Shown: positions 49,283 through 58,898 of the stretch, piece after piece
How the letters are laid out: each line of letters starts with the position of its first letter
Position numbering within the stretch: position 1 is the stretch's first letter
Source: Levilinea sp.
GTDB lineage: Bacteria; Chloroflexota; Anaerolineae; Anaerolineales; Anaerolineaceae
Reading direction: 5' to 3'
Length of the DNA: 64,000 nucleotides
NCBI GenBank assembly: GCA_029975215.1
Contig: JARKPO010000003.1
Span: forward strand, 62,001-126,000
Notes under the pieces: generated by a model
Databases searched by the model: none
Told to the model about the DNA's origin: nothing
What the model saw: only the letters and a program-made list of their open reading frames with translations
Made by a program: the position numbers and the translations under genes

Positions 49283-50203
49283 CTAGGGTACGACAGGCGG
49301 GATCCGCCCGATCATGCTCAGCAATATCGTGAGCGGGTTCTGGCTGAACTCCCCGGCAAAGTGCACGGCGGCCTCCTCCAGGCTGACCTCCCCGCGGGTT
49401 TCCTCGCGCAGATACCACAGGTGTTCAATCACCCACAGGTACAGGTCGGCTTCGGTGCGCCCAGGGAATTCTTTTAAGATGTTCTGGCTGCGGATGACCT
49501 CTACCAGAGGCTGATACACCTGTTCGCACCAGCCCACCACAGCCTCTTCCCACGAAATTTCTCGCTGTTGGTCGATGCCCATGAAATAGCGGTGCGCAGA
49601 GATGTGCTCCAGCAGTTTTTGGTACCCCCCTGGCAGGGTGAGGCGTACGTCGCTTTCTGGGCAGCGCTCTTTGAGGCCGGTCTGACGCTGAAATTCGGCC
49701 TGTTCTACCCGGCGGATAATTTCATCAATATCCATATCCGGCGTGATCTCGGCATCCACGTCAATGGCGATCACCTCAGCGTCAATGAAAGCCTGTCCGC
49801 GTTCGCGAGCCACCGAAACGCGGTGGTTGCCGTCGCTGACGAAATACAGGTCGCCCACTTTGTAAGTCTGGATGGGCGGCAGGGGCACGTCCTGCAGGTG
49901 GGCGGCATCAATGCTTTCCCAGCGCCCACGGGTGCGTGTTTGGCGGGGCAAGAAAGCGCGGTCAAAATCGCGGTAGCGGCCCACGCTGCCCACAATTTGT
50001 TCCATGGGAATTTGCCGCACCCCCAGGGAGTGCTGCCCGGCAAAGGGCAGGTTGCGCCGCACCTCGTCAAAGGGCAGCAGTTCGTTTTTGCTTTGAGTCA
50101 GCCAGCTCCATACCCCTCGCCAGAAGCCTTTACGCAGAGCGGCTTCAAAATCAGCGCGCGCTGCTTGTTGAGTCGCTTTGGATTCAGAAGAAGAGTCGCT
50201 CAT
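49283..50203 (-). CDS. ParB/sulfiredoxin-fold (DGNHRVSVAR) protein
   Basis: 306 residues. The central part (about 64-145) reads VRQIPMEQIVGSVGRYRDFDRAFLPRQ, then PPIQTYKVGDLYFVSDGNHRVSVARERGQAFIDAEV. The D124-G-N-H-R box is the nucleotide-binding motif of the ParB N-terminal/sulfiredoxin fold, whose ParB members bind CTP. No helix-turn-helix of true ParB is obvious. The long C-terminal helical part (150-306) is unknown. It ends an operon with M16 peptidases, acpS and a phosphoesterase. A paralogue of the core is at 60676. Confidence 0.75.
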   Translation of the reverse strand: MSDSSSESKATQQAARADFEAALRKGFWRGVWSWLTQSKNELLPFDEVRRNLPFAGQHSLGVRQIPMEQIVGSVGRYRDFDRAFLPRQTRTRGRWESIDAAHLQDVPLPPIQTYKVGDLYFVSDGNHRVSVARERGQAFIDAEVIAIDVDAEITPDMDIDEIIRRVEQAEFQRQTGLKERCPESDVRLTLPGGYQKLLEHISAHRYFMGIDQQREISWEEAVVGWCEQVYQPLVEVIRSQNILKEFPGRTEADLYLWVIEHLWYLREETRGEVSLEEAAVHFAGEFSQNPLTILLSMIGRIPPVVP

Positions 50204-50209
50204 GGTTCA

Positions 50210-50890
50210 TCACTCTCTGGGCGGGCCGTGAAAGCGCCGTATAGGTTTGGGAGGGGCGGCGAACCCCTCCAGGTTGATTTCGCGGAAGCCGTAGGCGTTG
50301 ATCACGCGTGTGGGGCCGTGTTGGGTTTCCACCACCTCGCCCTGTCGGTAAATGTGGATGTGGCCGTGAAGATGGTATTGGGGTTTAAACACCTCGATCA
50401 GCCAGCGAAAAGCGCGAATGCCCTGATGGGGCCGGTCTTCGCGGTCTTGAATCTTCCAGGGGGGCGCATGAGTCACCAAAATATCCAGATAGCGCCCGTA
50501 GCGCAGTTTGTTGTAGAACAGCCCTGGTACCATCCCCAGCACCATGCTCCAGTAATCGGATTGGGAATACTGGTTGCGGCCGTAGTTGTACTGCAAACAG
50601 CCTTCCAAACCTGCAATCAATAACCCGGATTCCAGGCGGAGGATGCGCTGGTGTAAATCCACCGCCCCCCAGGGGCTGTGGCGTTCCCCTTGGGCGGTCC
50701 ATTCCACCTGCCCGGCGTGGTTGCCGCGCACATACAGCAGCGGTACATCCAACATACTGAGGATATATTCCAAATAGGAATAAGGCAGGTCGCCGCAGGA
50801 GATGACCATGTCAACTTCATGAAAGCGGCGGGTGATGTGAGGGCCGTAGAGGATGCCCATTTCTTCATCGCTGATCGCCAAGATTTTCAC
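50210..50890 (-). CDS. Calcineurin-like metallophosphoesterase
   Basis: 226 residues. The di-metal motifs are GDLPYSY, GNHAG, VTHAPPW and HGHIH. The first motif, usually DxH, reads ISDEEMG (D-E-E), so one ligand is different. It hydrolyses phosphomonoesters or diesters. It begins with GTG inside the end of acpS (GTGA overlap) and lies 6 bp before the ParB-like gene. Confidence 0.88.
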   Translation of the reverse strand: MKILAISDEEMGILYGPHITRRFHEVDMVISCGDLPYSYLEYILSMLDVPLLYVRGNHAGQVEWTAQGERHSPWGAVDLHQRILRLESGLLIAGLEGCLQYNYGRNQYSQSDYWSMVLGMVPGLFYNKLRYGRYLDILVTHAPPWKIQDREDRPHQGIRAFRWLIEVFKPQYHLHGHIHIYRQGEVVETQHGPTRVINAYGFREINLEGFAAPPKPIRRFHGPPRE

Positions 50891-51285
50891 GGCCTAGCCT
50901 CGGTGCTTGCGGCGGCTATGCCCAGCGCCACTGCCAGGGCCACGGCGTGAGTCTGGCTGTGGCTGATGCTCAGCGACCAGGTATCCAGCCCTAGTTCGGC
51001 GGCGCGGCGTTGAGCCTCACCGTGCAGGCACAGCTCTGGTTCCCCTTGCGGTCCGCGCAGGATTTCAATCTCCTGCCAGCCCACCGCGCCAATGCCGCAG
51101 CCCAGGGCCTTGGCCACGGCCTCTTTGGCCGCGAAGCGCCCCGCCAGACTGGCGTTGGATTCGCCGATTTGATCTCGTTCCAGCAAGGTGCACACACGCT
51201 GCAAAAAGCGGGCACGGATGGCGGGCTTTAAATCGGCCAGCCGCTGAATTTCCACCAGGTCTACGCCCGAACGCAAAATCAACAT
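50887..51285 (-). CDS. acpS: Holo-[acyl-carrier-protein] synthase
   Basis: 132 residues. SGVDLVEIQRL (metal-binding Asp), then LAGRFAAKEAVAKALGCGIGAVGWQEIEI and SISHSQTHAVALAVA are diagnostic. It attaches phosphopantetheine to Ser of acyl carrier proteins; an ACP gene is at 58653. The start at 51285 overlaps the end of the second M16 gene by 7 bp; a TTG five codons upstream is possible. Confidence 0.95.
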   Translation of the reverse strand: MLILRSGVDLVEIQRLADLKPAIRARFLQRVCTLLERDQIGESNASLAGRFAAKEAVAKALGCGIGAVGWQEIEILRGPQGEPELCLHGEAQRRAAELGLDTWSLSISHSQTHAVALAVALGIAAASTEARP

Positions 51286-52577
51286 ATCCCCTGGCTCCAA
51301 TCGGCGGCGGGCTGCGGTCCGGCGGTGACGATGATCAGACGCTGGGGATCCAGATAGTGCTGTGCGGCGGCCAGAATTTGTTCAGGCGTCACGGCGCGCA
51401 CCCGATCGGGGAAGCGTTGGTAGTAATCCAACCCCAACTGAAAGCGTTCCAGGTTGAGCAGGGCATTGGCCACCCCGCTGTTGGATTCCAACGAAAGCGG
51501 CAGCCGCCCGATGAAATTGGCCTGACTGTCGCCCAGTTCTTGGGGGCTGACCGGCTCGCGCACAAAACGGCGCAGCTCTGCCAGGATGAGATCCACCGCC
51601 TGACGCAGATGGGCCGGGTTGAGACCGGCGGAAACCTCCCACGAGCCGCTTTCAATCCAGGCATTCAGGCTGGTGCTGGCGGCGTAGGCCAGCCCGGCCT
51701 GCTCACGCACCACCCCGCCGATGCGGCCCATCATGCCGAACTGCCCCAGGATATTGTTGCCCAGGGAGGCGGGCAGGTAATGGGGCGAGGAGCGCTGCGG
51801 CCCCAGCCCGCCCATGACCAAATCGAGCTGGGTCTTGCCGGGGATAAAGATGTGGCGGCACAGCATCTGCTGGGGCGGAAGGATGGGGTGGGAGGGCGGG
51901 GGTGCGGGGATTTCGGCGGGCTTCCAATCGCCCAGGGCGGCCTGCACGCTGTCCACCGCTTGCTGGGGGGAGATGCCGCCGACCACCGCCACCACCATGC
52001 CGCGCGGCTGGTAATATTGGCGGTGAAAATTCACCAGGTCGTCCCGTTGGATGGCCTGGATGGTTTCCAGGTAGCCGTCTTCGGGGCGCCCATAGGGATG
52101 TCCTTCGAAAACCAGCCCGTCGAAAGTCAGAGATGCCATCTGGGCGGTATTTTCGGCGCGCAGTTTCAACCCGGCGGTGAACTGGGCGCGCAGCCGTTCC
52201 ACCCATTCGGGGGGGAACCGGGGGGTCTGCAGGCATTGGCTGAGCAGATCCAGCAGCATGGGCAAATCTTCGGCCAGCGCCCGCCCACCAAAGGCAGTGG
52301 TGTGCACACTGGCACCAAACCCCAGGGCGGCCCCCGCTGATTCGAGCTGCTCAAAAATGTCATGAAACCCCAACCGCTCGGTGCCGCGCATGAGGGCGCT
52401 GGCGGTGAAGTGCGCCAGCCCCAGGCGTTCCAGGGGGTCATTTTGGCTGCCACATTGGATATATCCGCTGAGCACGACTGAAGGGCTGTGGGTATGGGCG
52501 CGGGCCAAAACCGTGATGCCGTTATCCAGCGTCACGCGGGTAACGTTTTCAGGGCCGGGTAGGGCGGAGTGGTTCAT
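51279..52577 (-). CDS. M16-family peptidase-like protein, catalytically degenerate partner
   Basis: 432 residues. The M16 fold is clear (ITVLARAHTHSPSVVLSGYIQCGSQNDP, EGHPYGRPEDGYLETIQAIQRDDLVNFHRQYYQPRGMVVAVVGG). The zinc motif HxxEH is replaced by HFTAS, so it cannot bind zinc normally. It is probably the non-catalytic half of a heterodimer with the protein at 52574, as in mitochondrial processing peptidase-like bacterial pairs. The genes overlap by 4 bp (ATGA). Confidence 0.93.
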   Translation of the reverse strand: MNHSALPGPENVTRVTLDNGITVLARAHTHSPSVVLSGYIQCGSQNDPLERLGLAHFTASALMRGTERLGFHDIFEQLESAGAALGFGASVHTTAFGGRALAEDLPMLLDLLSQCLQTPRFPPEWVERLRAQFTAGLKLRAENTAQMASLTFDGLVFEGHPYGRPEDGYLETIQAIQRDDLVNFHRQYYQPRGMVVAVVGGISPQQAVDSVQAALGDWKPAEIPAPPPSHPILPPQQMLCRHIFIPGKTQLDLVMGGLGPQRSSPHYLPASLGNNILGQFGMMGRIGGVVREQAGLAYAASTSLNAWIESGSWEVSAGLNPAHLRQAVDLILAELRRFVREPVSPQELGDSQANFIGRLPLSLESNSGVANALLNLERFQLGLDYYQRFPDRVRAVTPEQILAAAQHYLDPQRLIIVTAGPQPAADWSQGIC

Positions 52578-53866
52578 GCGGACCCTCCGGCGCTTTCGGG
52601 ACGGTAGATGCCCACCACGCGCCGCTGTGGGCTGAGCCAGGTTTGGGCAGCGCGCTGCACATCGGCGGGGGTGACGCTTTCTAGCGAGGGCAGGTAATTG
52701 ACAAACCAGGCGTAGCGGTCAAACATCTCCGCGTAGCCCAGCCAGAAGGCCTGGTTGGTGATGTTTTCGCTGCCGTAGGCAAACAGGGCGCGAGCCTGTT
52801 TAATCGCCCGCCGGATTTCGGTTTCGTCCACGGGCTGATCCTGCAGCCGGGCCACGGCCTCATCCACGCGCGCCAAAACCGCTTCTGGGCTGGATTCGGG
52901 GCGCACCAGGGCGGTGATGTGGTACAGGAAGGGGTCTGCCGTGGCTTGCAGGCTGCCCTGCAGGCTGACGGCCAGCTCCTGCTCCACCACGGAGCGGTAC
53001 AGGCGGCTGGTTTTGTTGGAGACGCCGCCGCCCCCAAACATGTTCAGGCTGGAAGGGCCGCTGAGCAGGCTGTCTACCACACTGAGGGTTAAAAAATCAG
53101 CCTGGCGGGCGGCGGGAGCGCGGTAGCTGATGCGCAGATAGGTGGTGTGTTCCGGCCCGCTGATTTCCACGCGCTGCTCGCCTTGCGGCTCTGGTTCTGG
53201 GTTCAGGCGCAGTTCCGGCACCTCGGCGGGCGACAAACCGCCGTAGGCTTCGCCCAGGCGCTGGATCATCTCGGCGCTGTCAAAATCGCCCGCCAGAGTG
53301 ACCAGGGCGTTGTTGGGGGCGTAGTAGCGGCGGTAATGGGCGTACAGGTCGTCGCGCTGGATGGCGCGCAGGTCGGCCTGGGTGCCGATGACTTCGTTGC
53401 GGTAGGGATGCTGTTGAAAGGCGGCCTCCTGAATGGCCAGGTCCAGGCGGAACATGGGTTCGTTCAGGCTGCCTTCCAGTTCCGAAAGGATCACCGTGCG
53501 CTCGGATTCCACCTCGTCGGGCGCGAACAGGCTGTTGACCATGCGGTCGGCTTCCAGGCGTAGGGCCAGATCAATTTTGTCGGCGGGTAGGGTTTCGTAA
53601 TAGGCGGTCCAATCCAGGTGGGTGAAGGCGTTCCAGGTGCCGCCTTCGCGGGCCACAGCCTGATCCAGCACCCCGGCAGGGAACTGCGGCGTGCCTTTGA
53701 ACTGCATATGCTCAACCCAATGCGAAAGCCCCGTGCGGCCGGGCTGTTCCCAGCGCCCGCCCACCCGGTACCAGACCCAATGGCTGATCAGCGGTGCGCT
53801 GTGAATTTCTTTTAAGGCCGCCCGCAGACCGTTGGGAAACTGGACCACCCGGATTTCGTCAGGCAT
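52574..53866 (-). CDS. M16-family zinc peptidase (catalytic subunit)
   Basis: 430 residues. SHWVEHMQFKGT supplies the inverted zinc motif HxxEH, with the distal Glu in the following helix (SERTVILSELEGSLNE). The C-terminal Arg/Tyr residues of the second M16 domain are also seen (RLYRSVVEQELAVSLQG). It cleaves peptides inside a closed chamber formed with the inactive partner. First gene of the operon M16-M16-acpS-phosphoesterase-ParB-like. Confidence 0.94.
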   Translation of the reverse strand: MPDEIRVVQFPNGLRAALKEIHSAPLISHWVWYRVGGRWEQPGRTGLSHWVEHMQFKGTPQFPAGVLDQAVAREGGTWNAFTHLDWTAYYETLPADKIDLALRLEADRMVNSLFAPDEVESERTVILSELEGSLNEPMFRLDLAIQEAAFQQHPYRNEVIGTQADLRAIQRDDLYAHYRRYYAPNNALVTLAGDFDSAEMIQRLGEAYGGLSPAEVPELRLNPEPEPQGEQRVEISGPEHTTYLRISYRAPAARQADFLTLSVVDSLLSGPSSLNMFGGGGVSNKTSRLYRSVVEQELAVSLQGSLQATADPFLYHITALVRPESSPEAVLARVDEAVARLQDQPVDETEIRRAIKQARALFAYGSENITNQAFWLGYAEMFDRYAWFVNYLPSLESVTPADVQRAAQTWLSPQRRVVGIYRPESAGGSA

Positions 53867-53881
53867 TCACTTTCACTTTCT

Positions 53882-54526
53882 TTAGGGGATCAAGCGGCGG
53901 CACAAACTGCCGGTGCGCTTGCCGCAGATCAATTCCCCCCAGGAATTGGGGGTTTCGTTGAGCATGTGATAGTAGGGGCCGACCACCTCCTGCAGGCCCA
54001 CGAAAGGCTCGTGCAAGTCGGTCTCTTTGAGGGGGATATCCACCTTCACGTCCATTTGCACCGGGATCATCTTATCCACCGGCACGGTCAGTTTGAGATG
54101 AATGGGCAGGGGAGTTCCTGCCGGCAGGATGATATCGGTGGGGGCGCTGTAAATGCTCATTCCGCCGGTACTGAGCGAGACGCGCGCGCCTTGAATGGGG
54201 GTATCTTCGGTCAGCACCACCGTGGTGTCGGTGTTGAGTTTGAGGTTAAATTTGGCGGGGACTTCCTCGTCAATGGCGATGGTGGTCTGGATGCGGGCTT
54301 CGTCCATCAGGACGAAATTGTTGTACAGGCCGCCCAAGAGCTGCTCGGTGATGAGACGCTTGAGGGTGAACACCTGGGAAGCCAGGACGACGACCAGAAT
54401 AATCAGCACCAAGTTAACCGCCAGCGACAGCACGCTGGCCACAGTCCAAAAAGCCGGGGCTACCTGCCGTTTGGCGCGCGGCGCCTGGGGCGGCTGGGTG
54501 GGTTGTTCGACTGGGTACGCGTCCAT
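53882..54526 (-). CDS. Single-pass membrane protein with extracytoplasmic domain
   Basis: 214 residues from the ATG at 54526 (GGAGGATG upstream); the frame continues 47 codons further without support. A Pro-rich N-terminus is followed by one membrane helix (FWTVASVLSLAVNLVLIILVVVLAS) and an outer beta-rich domain ending in two Cys (ICGKRTGSLCRRLIP). Not recognised. It is upstream of the M16 operon with 15 bp between, and divergent from the reductase gene. Confidence 0.7.
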   Translation of the reverse strand: MDAYPVEQPTQPPQAPRAKRQVAPAFWTVASVLSLAVNLVLIILVVVLASQVFTLKRLITEQLLGGLYNNFVLMDEARIQTTIAIDEEVPAKFNLKLNTDTTVVLTEDTPIQGARVSLSTGGMSIYSAPTDIILPAGTPLPIHLKLTVPVDKMIPVQMDVKVDIPLKETDLHEPFVGLQEVVGPYYHMLNETPNSWGELICGKRTGSLCRRLIP

Positions 54527-54748
54527 GCTACATCCTCCTCCAGCCGGCCCTGGCTGCCGGTAAAATTTGGGCACGACTGGTCTAATTGAAATATAGCATA
54601 GACTGGTTGTTTTTGAAAATGGATTGGCGTTATAATTGCCTTGAAGGTTGGACGGTGACAACTGCACCGCAGAGGGAAAAGGATTTTTTTAGCTGTAAAT
54701 TGGAGAACTTCTGGAAACTTTCTCTATATTTATCCTTGGGAGGACGCT

Positions 54749-56101
54749 TTGACCAGCAATATCCAGCCAAAACATCTGGTAGCCGTCATCGGAGCAGGCC
54801 CGGCGGGGCTGTTCGCCGCCCGCGAACTGGCCAATCAGGGCCATTATGTGGTCATTTTTAACCGCGACATCAAACCCGGAGGACTGGCTGAATACGGTAT
54901 TTATCCGGACAAATATAAGATGAAAACCGGCCTGCGCGGACAGTTTCACCAGATTCTCTTCATGGAAAACATCGAATACTTCGGCAACGTGACTGTTGGC
55001 GAAGATCAAGACCTGACTCTGGACGATTTACGTCAGCTGGGTTTTCAGGCACTGCTGGTGACGGTGGGCGCGCAGGGCACCAAATGGCTGGGGATGCCGG
55101 GAGAGGACCTGCAAGGGGTGTTCCATGCCAAAGATCTGGTCTACCACTATAACCATTTGCCGCCTTTCAGCGAAAAGCACTATGAAATTGGCCAGCGCGT
55201 GGCGGTGATTGGGGTGGGCAACGTGATGATGGATATCTCCCATTACCTGATGCAGCGGCGGCGCGTGCAGGAGGTGTTGGCTATCGCCCGCCGCGGCCCC
55301 GGCGAGATCAAATTTGATAAGAACGAGATCGAGGCGGTGGGGGCGCACATGGATATCCCCCAAATCGAAGGTGAAATTGACCGTTGTTCTGAGCTGATGC
55401 GCTCGCTGAATGAAGATCCTGACAAGGTGAAGGAACTGCTGCACAACGCGGTGGCGCGCTCGGTGCTCTTTGATTCGCCATCGCGCTTTCGGCTGCGCTT
55501 CTTACTTTCGCCCCGCCGCATTTTAGGCGACTCGGCCGGTCGGGTGTGCGGGCTGGAGGTAGAGCACAACACCCTCTTCCTGGAAAACGGGGATGTGCGT
55601 TCGCGCGGGCTGGGCACAACCGAGGTGCTGCCGGTGGACACGGTCATCTTTGCCATCGGCGACCGGGTGGATGACCATTTTGGCCTGCCGGTGGCCTCCA
55701 ACGAGTTTGTCAAAGCCCATCAGCCGCGCTATCCGGTGGAAGGTATCACCTACGAGGTGGAAGATCCCCAAACCCACCTGCCAATTCTGGATGTATTTGT
55801 GGCCGGATGGGCGCGCCGTGCCAGCACCGGTCTGGTGGGGATTGCCCGTAAGGACGGCACCCAGGGTGCGCAGGCGGTGAATCGTTATTTGGCCACTCAG
55901 CCGCTGATGGATGAGCTGCCCCTGGATAAGGTGCATGCCCGTGTGCGCGCCTTAGGGAAATTTATCGTGGATAAGCAGGCTGTGCTGCGTCTGCACAATT
56001 TTGAGCAGGAACACGCCAGGCGTTTGGGAGTGGAGGACTTCAAGTTTGACCGCGTAGAGGATATGATCACCGCCATTCAGATGGCGCATGAAAATATCTA
56101 A
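54749..56101 (+). CDS. NAD(P)H-dependent ferredoxin/adrenodoxin reductase-like flavoprotein
   Basis: 450 residues. N-terminal FAD motif VAVIGAGPAGLFAARELANQGHYVVIF, then GGLAEYGIYPDKYKMKTGL, and the NAD(P)-binding motif VAVIGVGNVMMDISHYL. It matches the adrenodoxin-reductase/GltD-like (GltB small chain) family, which moves electrons between NADPH and ferredoxins or other enzymes. It starts with TTG preceded by GGGAGGA. The stop codon overlaps the convergent phosphodiesterase stop by 4 bp. No partner in sight. Confidence 0.85.
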   Translation: MTSNIQPKHLVAVIGAGPAGLFAARELANQGHYVVIFNRDIKPGGLAEYGIYPDKYKMKTGLRGQFHQILFMENIEYFGNVTVGEDQDLTLDDLRQLGFQALLVTVGAQGTKWLGMPGEDLQGVFHAKDLVYHYNHLPPFSEKHYEIGQRVAVIGVGNVMMDISHYLMQRRRVQEVLAIARRGPGEIKFDKNEIEAVGAHMDIPQIEGEIDRCSELMRSLNEDPDKVKELLHNAVARSVLFDSPSRFRLRFLLSPRRILGDSAGRVCGLEVEHNTLFLENGDVRSRGLGTTEVLPVDTVIFAIGDRVDDHFGLPVASNEFVKAHQPRYPVEGITYEVEDPQTHLPILDVFVAGWARRASTGLVGIARKDGTQGAQAVNRYLATQPLMDELPLDKVHARVRALGKFIVDKQAVLRLHNFEQEHARRLGVEDFKFDRVEDMITAIQMAHENI

Positions 56102-56922
56102 AGCTCCAGGGGCGGGGCGCTCATGGTGGCGGGGATGGGCAGGCCCAACAGGCGGCATAGGGTGGGGGCCACGCTGAGCTGCGAGAACTCCCCCGCTACA
56201 GCCCCGCGGCCAGGGTGGCCGGGGCGCAGGGCGTAAAAAGGCAGGGCGCGCGATTCGGGAATGTCGGCCCCGTGGCTGCCGCTGTCGTCCATGCCGTGAT
56301 CGGCGGTCAGCACCACGCTGTATCCCAGGGTCAGCCATTCCGGCAGATAGGCGCGAATCCAGCCGTCTACACGGGCGGCTTGCTGGTTATATTCTGGTGA
56401 ACGCCCGCCAAATTTATGTCCCAGATCGTCCACGCCCATCGGGTGCAGCAGCAGCAGATCGGGCTGATAGGCCCGCACCAGATAAGCGGCGGTGTCAATC
56501 AACTCTTCGTCGGGATATTCATCCAGCATATAAAAGCGCCCGTGCTGAATGGTCAGGCCGGGGTCGTTCACCTCGCGGTCCATCACCCGGTCAAAGGGGC
56601 AGCGGTTGTACAGCTCGGAGACCCAAAAATAGGCGGCGGCTGCGGTCACTTTGCCGTGAGCGGCGGCCAGCTGGAACACATTGGGAAAGGCCGATGGCTG
56701 GGCCTGGGCATTGTGCAGCACGCCGTGGGTTTGAGGGGGCAAGCCGGTGTGCAGGGTCTCATACATGGGGCGTGACAGCCCCGGCAGCTCTCCCCAAAGG
56801 TCCAGGCGGGTGGCTTCACCCGCCGCGGTGCGCCGTTCCCACTCGGCCAGCTGAGCGTGGGCCGTATCGCGCCGCAAACCGTCCACGACGATGAAAATGA
56901 CTTTCTCAGCGGGTGCGCTCAT
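56098..56922 (-). CDS. Type I phosphodiesterase/nucleotide pyrophosphatase (alkaline phosphatase superfamily)
   Basis: 274 residues. IFIVVDGLRRDTA gives the first metal Asp; the nucleophile Thr or Ser is probably in LPGLSRPMYETLHTG. Later metal ligands are HPMGVDDLGHKFGG and LTADHGMDDSGSHG. It hydrolyses nucleotide or lipid phosphodiesters. No signal peptide, so cytoplasmic. It precedes nothing in its operon; FAAL-like ligase and ACP genes lie just upstream on the same strand. Confidence 0.88.
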   Translation of the reverse strand: MSAPAEKVIFIVVDGLRRDTAHAQLAEWERRTAAGEATRLDLWGELPGLSRPMYETLHTGLPPQTHGVLHNAQAQPSAFPNVFQLAAAHGKVTAAAAYFWVSELYNRCPFDRVMDREVNDPGLTIQHGRFYMLDEYPDEELIDTAAYLVRAYQPDLLLLHPMGVDDLGHKFGGRSPEYNQQAARVDGWIRAYLPEWLTLGYSVVLTADHGMDDSGSHGADIPESRALPFYALRPGHPGRGAVAGEFSQLSVAPTLCRLLGLPIPATMSAPPLEL

Positions 56923-56962
56923 GATGGCTCCTGTGGGGGCGCGGCGTTCGCCGTGAGGGGAG

Positions 56963-58648
56963 TTAGCCCTGCTCGGCGGTTTCTTTGAGGAATTTATCGC
57001 GGTTGGCCAGGCGGGCGTTTTTGCCGCTGCTGGTTTTCACCAGCCACTGCGGCCCTACCAGATACACACTGCGCAGGGCGACGGCCGAGCCGCGCGTCAC
57101 CGCCTGACGGATGCCGTCGGCGATCTGCTCGCGTTCCTGGGGATCTTCGCTGTCCACCTCGGCCACGATGACCACGTCTTCCGTACCGGCTTCAGGGTTG
57201 TCCACGCCAAAGGCGGAGACCCGCCCGGCATGCACACCGGGGACGCTCATCGCCAGATTTTCCAGGTCCTGGGGGTAAATGTTCTTGCCGCCCACGATGA
57301 TCAGGTCCTTTTTACGCCCGCTGACGTACAACTCCCCATCTGCCAGATAGCCGTAGTCGCCGGTCAAATACCAGCCGTCGCGGAAGGCCTTGGCGGTTTC
57401 ATCTGGACGGTTGTAGTAGCCGGTCAGCATGCAGTCGCTTTGTAAGGCCACTTCGCCCACGTGCCGTTCAGGCAGTTCCTGGCCCTCGGCGGAGAGGATG
57501 CGCACCTGGGTGTTGCTCAGCGGACGTCCGCAGGAGACCATTTTCAAGGCCCCCTCGCCGTCGTCGCAGGGGCGGGCCACGCGCTCCACCTGGAAGGCCT
57601 CGCGGTCAATGATGTCCACCGTCAGAGGCGCGTCAATCCCGCCCTGGGTGACGCCGAACACGTTCTCGGCCATGGCATAGCTGGCGGCCAGGGCCTGGGG
57701 GCGGAAGCCATGGGGGGCAAAACGCTCCAAAAAAGCGCGGTGGCTCTCGTAGCGCACCGGCTCTGAGCAGTTGATCACCGCACGCCAGCTGGAAAGGTCC
57801 ACGCCTTCCAGATGCCGGTCGCGGATCTTTTGAGCGCAAAAGTTATAGGCAAAGTTGGGCAGCCAGCTCAGCGTGCCGCGGTACTGGGATACGGCGGTCA
57901 GCAAGCGCTGGGGGGCGCGCACCCATTCAAACGGCGACATCATCACCAGCAAGGTGCGTGTGAGCACCGGCTGTAAGAACCCGGCGATGAGGCCCATATC
58001 GTGATACAGAGGCAGCCAGCTGACGATGACATCCTGCTCGGGGTCCAAATGCAGGGCTTGCTGGTAGGCGGCCAATTGGTTAAACACGGCCTGGTGCGAA
58101 AGGGCCACGCCCTTCTGCAAGCCGGTGGTTCCGGAGGAATGCTGAAGCAGGACAATATCCTGCGGGGTGCGCCGCAGGCCTTCGAGATGCTCAAAATCGG
58201 GCGCAGAGGGGGCTTCAACCTGATCCGAAAGCAGCACCGCCCGCACCGAATCGCCGGGGTGCAGCGCGGCGCGCACCTCTTCTTCAAATTCGGGGTAGGT
58301 GATGATGGCTGCTGGGCGGGTGATGGACACCAATGAAGCCAGGTCGGCGCGGTAGCGTTCGGGCAGCAGCTTTTCGGTCAAGAAAGGCATGATGGAGGGG
58401 ATGGCCCCGTGCAGCACCGCCCCAAAGAAGGAAAAGACCAGGTCGCTGCCGTGCTGGAGGATCAAAATGACCACTTCGCCCGGCTGGATGCCCGCGGCCT
58501 GCAGGCTGCGCGCGTAGGCGTTCGCCCCCTCCAGCAGCTCACGGTAGGTGACCTTGCGGTCTTCCTGGCCGCTGTGCTGCAAAACCATACAAACCCGCTC
58601 GGGGACCTCCCGGTGGGATTGGCGCAAAACTTCTGCGAAAGTGGTCAT
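56963..58648 (-). CDS. Fatty acyl-AMP ligase-like adenylate-forming enzyme
   Basis: 561 residues. AMP-binding core motifs: HSSGTTGLQKGVALSH (P-loop), SYAMAENVFGV, GWYLTGDYGYLADGELYVSGRKKD and the catalytic Lys in KTSSGKNARL. The proportions resemble FAAL enzymes that load fatty acids onto ACPs rather than CoA. The ACP gene is directly upstream (4-bp gap), supporting an ACP-loading role. Possible use: an unusual lipid or modified lipopeptide. Confidence 0.88.
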   Translation of the reverse strand: MTTFAEVLRQSHREVPERVCMVLQHSGQEDRKVTYRELLEGANAYARSLQAAGIQPGEVVILILQHGSDLVFSFFGAVLHGAIPSIMPFLTEKLLPERYRADLASLVSITRPAAIITYPEFEEEVRAALHPGDSVRAVLLSDQVEAPSAPDFEHLEGLRRTPQDIVLLQHSSGTTGLQKGVALSHQAVFNQLAAYQQALHLDPEQDVIVSWLPLYHDMGLIAGFLQPVLTRTLLVMMSPFEWVRAPQRLLTAVSQYRGTLSWLPNFAYNFCAQKIRDRHLEGVDLSSWRAVINCSEPVRYESHRAFLERFAPHGFRPQALAASYAMAENVFGVTQGGIDAPLTVDIIDREAFQVERVARPCDDGEGALKMVSCGRPLSNTQVRILSAEGQELPERHVGEVALQSDCMLTGYYNRPDETAKAFRDGWYLTGDYGYLADGELYVSGRKKDLIIVGGKNIYPQDLENLAMSVPGVHAGRVSAFGVDNPEAGTEDVVIVAEVDSEDPQEREQIADGIRQAVTRGSAVALRSVYLVGPQWLVKTSSGKNARLANRDKFLKETAEQG

Positions 58649-58652
58649 AGGT

Positions 58653-58898
58653 CTATTGCCGCGCCTGGATCAGTTCCGCCAGCGCCGCCAGGGTGTCAAA
58701 GCTGTCGGCGTTCAGCTCGGAATCGTCGAGATGCACATTGAAGGTGTCTTCTACAAACAAAGCCAGATCAACCAGGTGAAACGAGTCGATCAAGCCGCTC
58801 TTTAACAGGGACTCGTCCGGGCGCAGGCTGCGCTTGGGCTGCTTGAGGATATCTTTGGCGATGTAATCGGCCAGTTGTGAGATCATTTCGTCGCTCAT
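58653..58898 (-). CDS. Acyl carrier protein
   Basis: 81 residues. GLIDSFHLVDLALFVEDTFNV holds the phosphopantetheine Ser39. Acidic, helical. ATG at 58898 with TAGGAGTC upstream; the frame opens earlier but without signal. It is probably the substrate of the adjacent FAAL-like ligase and is modified by AcpS (50887). Confidence 0.93.
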   Translation of the reverse strand: MSDEMISQLADYIAKDILKQPKRSLRPDESLLKSGLIDSFHLVDLALFVEDTFNVHLDDSELNADSFDTLAALAELIQARQ

